The position numbers and the translations under genes are program-made. From NCBI GenBank assembly GCA_905236145.1, contig CAJOOE010000205.1, forward strand, positions 1 through 10,601: a DNA stretch of 10,601 nt, read 5' to 3'. Below are positions 6,767 to 10,601 of the stretch, piece by piece. Source of the stretch: an uncultured Selenomonadaceae bacterium (GTDB taxonomy: Bacteria; Bacillota; Negativicutes; Selenomonadales; Selenomonadaceae). The stretch's first letter is position 1. Each line of letters opens with the position of its first letter. The notes below the pieces were generated by a model that saw only the letters and a program-made list of their open reading frames with translations, did no database searches and had not been told where the DNA came from.

Positions 6767-6862
6767 TTTTACATCTTGTGAAATTTTCCGAAAACTTAAA
6801 AGGAAAATGTTTTGTATCGGCGAATAGTTTTTCTAAAAATTTTTTTGGGGAGAAAAGCGAAA

Positions 6863-8227
6863 ATGAAAATTGATACTTCGGGTTTCGGCCCTTATGACAT
6901 TCGCGGAGTTTATCCGGACAGCATAAATCAAGAACTTGCCTACCGCGTCGGCAGAATTTTTCCGAAAATTTTCAACGCGAAAAAAATTGCCGTCGGCTGT
7001 GACATTCGCCTTTCAAGTCCCACGATCCGCGACGCTTTGGAAAGAGGTTTGACGGAATCGGGTTGCGACGTTCTCGACATAGGGCAGTGCGGCACGGAGA
7101 TGATTTATTTCACCGTCGGCTCAATGGAACTTGACGGCGGGATAATGGTGACGGCAAGCCACAATCCGCAGAATCACAACGGCTTGAAATGTGTCGGTCG
7201 CGGAGTGAAACCCATAGGTCCGGACAGCGGACTTTTCGACATTCGCGACAAAGTGATTGACGAAAGTCTTGATTGGTCGCCGAAAAAAGCGACGGGCAAA
7301 ATTACGCGAATTGAAATTTTGCCGGACTATGTGAAAAAAATTTTGTCGTACATCGACGTTGAAAATTTAAAGCCGTTGAAACTCGTCATAAATTCCGGCA
7401 ACGGCTCCGCAGGTCCCATAATCAACGAGTTGGAAAAATTCTTGCCGTTTGAAATTGTTAAAATTCACAACGATCCCGACGGCTTTTTCCCGAACGGCGT
7501 ACCCAATCCCTTAATGCAGGAGAAACGCTCGGAAACGATTAAAGCCGTTATCGAACATAAAGCCGATTGCGGAATTGCTTTCGACGGCGATTTTGACCGC
7601 TGTTTTCTCTTTGACGAGCGGGGAAATTTTATCGAAGGTTATTACATGGTCGGTTTGCTGGCGGAGGCTTTTATGCAGAAGGAAGAAAATGCAAAAGTCG
7701 TCTGCGATGCCCGCGTCTTTTGGAACACGAAGGAAATTGCCGAAAATGCCGGCGGCAAGGCTCTGGTCTGTAAATCCGGTCATACTTTCATAAAGGAATT
7801 GATGCGGCGGGAAAATGCGATTTACGGCGGCGAACTTTCCGCTCATCATTACTTCAGAGATTTTTATTTCTGCGACAGCGGAATGATTTCATGGCTCCTT
7901 GCCCTCGAAATGCTCTGTCTGACCGACAAAAAACTTTCCGAACTTGTCGCCGATATGCAGGAAAGATATCCGATTTCCGGCGAAATAAATACGAAGGTTG
8001 CAAGTCCGGAAGTCGTCAAAGAAATTTTCAAAAAGATTGAGGAAAAATATTCCGGCACCGGCAAAGTTTTAAAAATTGACGGTTTCGGTGTCGATTATGA
8101 AAATTGGCGTTTCAATGTTCGCGGCTCTCAAACGGAACCTTACGTCCGCTTGAATGTCGAAACACGCGGCGACAAAAATTTGCTCCGGGAGAAAATCGAC
8201 GAATTGCTTGCCGTGATTCGAGGATAA
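6863..8227 (+). CDS. Phosphomannomutase / phosphoglucomutase (alpha-D-phosphohexomutase)
   Basis: This 454-residue protein shows the four loops of the alpha-D-phosphohexomutase family in order: the phosphoserine loop TASHNPQNHNGLK with S99, the magnesium loop DGDFDR (D241, D243, D245), the sugar-binding loop GGELSAHHY (322-330), and the phosphate-binding loop RGSQTEPYVRL (R420, S422, T424). It interconverts hexose-6-phosphate and hexose-1-phosphate, feeding nucleotide sugars for envelope polysaccharide. The sugar loop GGExSAHH resembles that of ManB/AlgC enzymes acting on mannose and glucose, so I do not choose one. ATG 6863 is preferred because GGGGAGA (6847-6853) lies 9 bases before it; a TTG at 6812 would add 17 poor-quality residues. 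The phosphate loop has Q where N is more common, a mild change. It is followed by glucose-6-phosphate isomerase on the same strand, fitting a shared hexose-phosphate role. Its promoter is not clear. Confidence 0.9.
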   Translation: MKIDTSGFGPYDIRGVYPDSINQELAYRVGRIFPKIFNAKKIAVGCDIRLSSPTIRDALERGLTESGCDVLDIGQCGTEMIYFTVGSMELDGGIMVTASHNPQNHNGLKCVGRGVKPIGPDSGLFDIRDKVIDESLDWSPKKATGKITRIEILPDYVKKILSYIDVENLKPLKLVINSGNGSAGPIINELEKFLPFEIVKIHNDPDGFFPNGVPNPLMQEKRSETIKAVIEHKADCGIAFDGDFDRCFLFDERGNFIEGYYMVGLLAEAFMQKEENAKVVCDARVFWNTKEIAENAGGKALVCKSGHTFIKELMRRENAIYGGELSAHHYFRDFYFCDSGMISWLLALEMLCLTDKKLSELVADMQERYPISGEINTKVASPEVVKEIFKKIEEKYSGTGKVLKIDGFGVDYENWRFNVRGSQTEPYVRLNVETRGDKNLLREKIDELLAVIRG

Positions 8228-8239
8228 ATTTGTAAGTAT

Positions 8240-8270
8240 GCGGGGAAAAAATTTTTTCCGCTTGATGTTT
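8240..8270 (+). terminator. Possible terminator or leader hairpin between phosphohexomutase and pgi
   Basis: GCGGGGAAAAAA (8240-8251) and TTTTTTCCGC (8252-8261) form a near-perfect hairpin with either G-T pairs or a two-base bulge. It is followed by TTGATGTTTTT and a second T8 run before the pgi ribosome site. The tract is less clean than those of the other terminators, so it may only reduce read-through into pgi. No good promoter for pgi is visible in this 75-base gap. Confidence 0.5.
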
Positions 8271-8302
8271 TTAAATTTTTTTTGCAGAAGGGAGATTTTA
8301 CA

Positions 8303-9775
8303 ATGGCATTGACTTTGAAATCCGGTTTCAGTTTCGATTACGAAAACCTTTTCGGTGAAGGCAAGGTTACTCAAGCCGACTTGGACGCGTACAAAGAGGA
8401 CTTGAAAAAGGCTCACGAGGCTATGAAAGTCATGAGGGAAAGCGGCTTTATCAAGGCTCACCTTTCAAAAGACGGAGCACCCGAAAAAGTTTATTTCTCA
8501 AAACTTCCCTACATCACGGAGGAAAACGGCAAATTAAATCTCAATTCGCCTGCAAGCATCAAAAGGTTGCATGACTTTACCGAAAGAATCCGCAACAACG
8601 TTGACGCTGTAGTTTCTCTCGGTATCGGCGGCTCTTTCTTGGGCAACAAAGTTCTTTTCGATATTTTCTGCGGCGAATTTTGGAATACTTGGAGTCCGGA
8701 GCAACGCAAAGGTTTGCCGAAAGTTTATTTCAGCGGGCAGAACATTGATCCGCGTCGTACCGGCGACATCATCAATCATTTGAAGGCGATTGCTCAAAAT
8801 ATCAAAACTCACGAAAACCGCAAAGCAAAGATTATGTTGATCGTTATTTCAAAATCCGGCGGCACTCTCGACACAATGAGCAATTTTATGGTTATGTACG
8901 ACGAACTTCTGAAGGACAACGATATGGAAGTTGAAATCGTCGCCGTAACGGATCCGAATATGGAAAAGAAAACTTTGCTCAAACAGTTGGCTGTCGATAA
9001 AGGCTGGGAAACTTTTGCGGTTCCGGACGGAGTCGGCGGACGTTTCACCGTTTTCTGTGAAGTCGGCTTGTCTACTGCGGCGGTTATAGGAATGGACATC
9101 GAAAAATTCCTGCAGGGTGCTCAAGATATGGACAAGGCTTGTCAAAACGACGATATCATGCAAAATCCCGCCATGCTCAATGCGGCTTTGAAATTTATTG
9201 CCTCCGAAAAATACGGTCGCGATATTGAAGTCATGATGCCTTACGGCGACTATCTCAAATCCCTCTCCGAATGGTACATTCAACTTCTCGCCGAATCTCT
9301 CGGAAAACAATTTGACAAAGACGGCAAGGAAGTTTGCTACGGACGCACCCCGCTCGTCGCGGTCGGAACGACGGATATGCACTCTCAAACTCAGCAACAT
9401 CAGGAAGGCAAATTGAATAAAATCGTTCAGTTCATCAAAGTTGACAAATGGGCGAAAGATTATGTCATTCCGAATATTTTCCCGGAAATGCAAAAACTTG
9501 CGGACGTTTCCGGCGTGACGATGAGTGAGGCTCTGGAAGTCGCCCGTCAGTCAAATGCGGATGCTCTCATTTCCAACGGTCGCTGGAGTGCGTGTTTTAC
9601 TTTGCCTGAACTTGACGAATATCATCTCGGCGAACTTCTCTATCTCTTGGCAATGTCCGTTGCTTATGAAGGCGAATTGTCCAATGTCGATGCGTTCAAT
9701 CAGCCGGGCGTTGAATCTTACAAGAGAATCATGGGACCGAAACTTCAGGACGTGAAAAAATCCAAAGGACTTTGA
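8303..9775 (+). CDS. pgi: Glucose-6-phosphate isomerase
   Basis: This 490-residue protein carries the phosphoglucose isomerase signatures. SLGIGGSFLGNK (105-116) and VISKSGGTLDT (181-191) form the two phosphate-binding regions of the SIS-like domains. GVGGRFTVF (243-251) matches the first family signature. The catalytic residues fit E331 in AESLGK, H360 in TDMHSQTQQHQEG, and K474 in QPGVESYK, the second signature. The enzyme interconverts glucose-6-phosphate and fructose-6-phosphate in the cytoplasm for glycolysis and gluconeogenesis. ATG 8303 is chosen because GAAGGGAGA (8287-8295) lies 7 bases before it; a TTG at 8282 precedes the ribosome site and would add 7 residues. It is downstream of a phosphohexomutase that uses the same metabolite. 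Length is slightly longer than the short 450-residue bacterial type and matches full bacterial isomerases. A strong terminator follows. Confidence 0.96.
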   Translation: MALTLKSGFSFDYENLFGEGKVTQADLDAYKEDLKKAHEAMKVMRESGFIKAHLSKDGAPEKVYFSKLPYITEENGKLNLNSPASIKRLHDFTERIRNNVDAVVSLGIGGSFLGNKVLFDIFCGEFWNTWSPEQRKGLPKVYFSGQNIDPRRTGDIINHLKAIAQNIKTHENRKAKIMLIVISKSGGTLDTMSNFMVMYDELLKDNDMEVEIVAVTDPNMEKKTLLKQLAVDKGWETFAVPDGVGGRFTVFCEVGLSTAAVIGMDIEKFLQGAQDMDKACQNDDIMQNPAMLNAALKFIASEKYGRDIEVMMPYGDYLKSLSEWYIQLLAESLGKQFDKDGKEVCYGRTPLVAVGTTDMHSQTQQHQEGKLNKIVQFIKVDKWAKDYVIPNIFPEMQKLADVSGVTMSEALEVARQSNADALISNGRWSACFTLPELDEYHLGELLYLLAMSVAYEGELSNVDAFNQPGVESYKRIMGPKLQDVKKSKGL

Positions 9776-9784
9776 TTTAAAATG

Positions 9785-9808
9785 CGGGGATTGAAAATCT
9801 TTTCCCCG
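9785..9808 (+). repeat. Short hairpin just after pgi
   Basis: CGGGGA (9785-9790) and TCCCCG (9803-9808) pair perfectly around a 12-base loop, 9 bases after the pgi stop. No T run follows, so it is not itself a standard terminator. It may stabilise the 3' end of the pgi message. Confidence 0.5.
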
Positions 9809-9828
9809 AAATACAAATGAAAATTTCC

Positions 9829-9865
9829 AAAATGCCCGCCGAATTTTTTCGACGGGCATTTTTTA
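9829..9865. terminator. Strong terminator between pgi and the coiled-coil gene
   Basis: AAAATGCCCGCCGAA (9829-9843) pairs with TTCGACGGGCATTTT (9848-9862) in 14 of 15 positions around a TTTT loop, followed by T-rich sequence (9859-9864). It is a strong terminator for pgi. Read on the minus strand a T4 run follows, so it can also end the convergent gene at 9897. Confidence 0.92.
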
Positions 9866-9896
9866 TTCGTCATGGTAAATTTTTCGGAGCGATTTC

Positions 9897-10439
9897 TTAC
9901 GCTCTTTTTGCGGATTTCAATTCTTCACATTCCCGGCGGCAGCGTTCATATTCGTTTTTCCAACGTGCACATTCCGTCTTTGCCTCGTCAAGTGCGATTT
10001 TGACGGACATTTTTTCATGTGAAATTTTTGCCAAGTCCGATTTTGTATTGCTGAGTTCCAGTTTTGATTTCTCGTGAACTTCCCGCAAATTTGAAAGTTC
10101 GATCCGGACTTTCTCCAATTCGCCTTCAAGCTCTTTTATTCTCGCGTCGGAATCTTCGTTGCTTTTCAATTCGACGGCGGTATTCGGATCCACCGGCTCA
10201 AAATTGTCCTCGTAATGCCGCCAGCCTTCCAAATTTACCAAGTCGGTATAATGTTCTTCATTCGGACGACTTTCCGCACCTTGAAAAATTTCTGCGGATT
10301 GTTGACTTTCGTCCTCTTTCGGAATTTCGATTTTTTTCTCCCGAAAAATGCCGCGAACCGTTTCAATTATTTCCTCGTCGCCTTTGAGAAGCTCAAGCAA
10401 AAAATTTCTCGCAGCATCTTTATTCAAAAATTCATTCAT
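9897..10439 (-). CDS. Hypothetical coiled-coil protein
   Basis: This 180-residue protein belongs to no family I recognise. Residues 1-35 form a predicted amphipathic helix (MNEFLNKDAARNFLLELL). Residues 36-97 are low in structure, acidic, with a Trp/Tyr/His-bearing patch around 63-80 (EHYTDLVNLEGWRHYED). Residues about 98-175 form a charged coiled coil with Leu/Ile heptad spacing. Cysteines at 157, 167 and 171 lie near the end. There is no signal peptide or membrane segment, so it is probably cytoplasmic. ATG 10439 is preferred over TTG 10457 because AAAGGCGGG lies between them at the right distance. It has its own promoter-like sequence at 10479-10508 and converges on pgi. It could be a scaffold or an accessory protein of a system lost on the right side, but nothing in the sequence shows this. 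Confidence 0.7.
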   Translation of the reverse strand: MNEFLNKDAARNFLLELLKGDEEIIETVRGIFREKKIEIPKEDESQQSAEIFQGAESRPNEEHYTDLVNLEGWRHYEDNFEPVDPNTAVELKSNEDSDARIKELEGELEKVRIELSNLREVHEKSKLELSNTKSDLAKISHEKMSVKIALDEAKTECARWKNEYERCRRECEELKSAKRA

Positions 10440-10478
10440 AACTTTCCCGCCTTTCAAAAAAATTTTTCGTCCGGCTGT

Positions 10479-10508
10479 ATTTTAACCGTGAATGTATGGA
10501 GTTGTCAA
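10479..10508 (-). promoter_or_regulatory. Promoter for the coiled-coil gene
   Basis: On the minus strand TTGACA (10508-10503) and TAAAAT (10484-10479, 5 of 6 consensus bases) are separated by 18 bases. The start would be near 10472, giving a leader of about 33 bases with an A5T7 run followed by the AAAGGCGGG ribosome site. The -35 box overlaps the start of the transposase relic, so part of the promoter may come from the insertion element. Confidence 0.65.
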
Positions 10509-10601
10509 ATTTTGTCGACTTTGCGGACGGTAATTTATACGACCAATGCCATCGAAAGCCTGAATGCAACTTACAGGCAACTGAACCGTCAGCGTTCGGT
10601 C
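10496..10601 (+). pseudogene. IS256-family transposase relic, frameshifted, runs off the window
   Basis: From 10524 the frame reads RTVIYTTNAIESLN and then ATYRQLNRQRSV, the hallmark C-terminal segment of IS256-family (Mutator-type) DDE transposases. Just upstream the matching text continues in a different frame: ELSNFVDFA at 10499-10525 resembles the W-x-x-LSxFFxF segment that precedes the IRxVIYTTN motif. The two frames are out of register and a few residues are missing, so a small deletion lies near 10520-10527. The first two thirds of a transposase (about 250 residues including most of the DDE core) are absent, because the coiled-coil gene occupies that space. It is therefore a truncated remnant. 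The window ends before any terminal inverted repeat could be seen. Confidence 0.75.

Noticed and set aside
6755..6782. Possible plus-strand promoter TTGTTC with TGAAAT before the phosphohexomutase
   Set aside because: Both hexamers are weak, they overlap the inverted repeat, and no extended -10 element supports them.
6807..6827. Six-codon frame MFCIGE in the phosphohexomutase leader
   Set aside because: The AGGA before it is only 3 bases from the ATG, too close for good initiation, and the frame is too short to judge.
6812..6862. Upstream TTG start adding 17 residues to the phosphohexomutase
   Set aside because: The GGGGAGA ribosome site lies inside this extension, and the family usually begins near the GFGPYDIRG segment, which fits ATG 6863.
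8849..9493. A 214-codon open frame on the minus strand
   Set aside because: It is a shadow of pgi, whose catalytic motifs are intact on the plus strand across the same bases.
1..10601. CRISPR array, tRNA, rRNA, or prophage genes
   Set aside because: No regularly spaced repeats, cloverleaf sequences, rRNA motifs or phage protein motifs were seen on either strand.

Overview
The window looks like ordinary chromosome from a moderately AT-rich anaerobic bacterium, probably a Firmicute of the Selenomonas/Negativicutes type. This placement is an inference. It rests on a DUF512 radical SAM gene, a CheX-type chemotaxis pair, a biotin-less carboxyltransferase of the kind used by succinate/propionate fermenters, strong Shine-Dalgarno sites, and a codon style dominated by AAA, ATT, TTT and GAC. 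No ribosomal RNA or other phylogenetic marker is present to confirm it.

Layout. Positions 1-624 hold the 3' end of a SAM-dependent methyltransferase with a helical tail. A sigma-A-like promoter follows, driving a two-gene unit: a three-helix membrane protein (709-1098) whose stop overlaps by 4 bases the start of a PDZ/radical SAM/DUF512 protein (1095-2477). After a 112-base gap containing a possible 13-codon leader ORF come a response regulator fused to a CheX domain (2590-3444) and a stand-alone CheX (3449-3916), closed by a strong terminator. HemW, the radical SAM heme chaperone, occupies 3999-5123 and converges on a carboxyltransferase gene (5196-6629, minus strand), with a hairpin between them. 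The carboxyltransferase has a consensus TTGACA-N17-TATAAT promoter. Divergent from it, across a 233-base intergenic region with a large inverted repeat, lie a phosphohexomutase (6863-8227) and glucose-6-phosphate isomerase (8303-9775). A strong terminator separates these from a minus-strand coiled-coil protein of unknown function (9897-10439). The right edge is the 3' part of an IS256-family transposase that is broken by a frameshift.

How the genes relate. Phosphohexomutase and glucose-6-phosphate isomerase act on adjacent hexose-phosphate steps: fructose-6-P to glucose-6-P, and hexose-6-P to hexose-1-P for envelope sugars. The carboxyltransferase moves CO2 between oxaloacetate and biotin but lacks its own biotin domain, so it needs a partner encoded elsewhere. 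The two CheX domains probably dephosphorylate CheY-like proteins. The membrane protein and the DUF512 protein are translationally coupled and may work together, but both have unknown function.

I found no CRISPR array, tRNA, rRNA, phage or recognisable defence locus. The most interesting items are the regulator-CheX/CheX pair, the coupled membrane-DUF512 pair, the inverted repeat between the divergent genes, and the orphan coiled-coil gene whose promoter seems to lie at the edge of the transposase relic. I do not see a convincing new multi-gene system.
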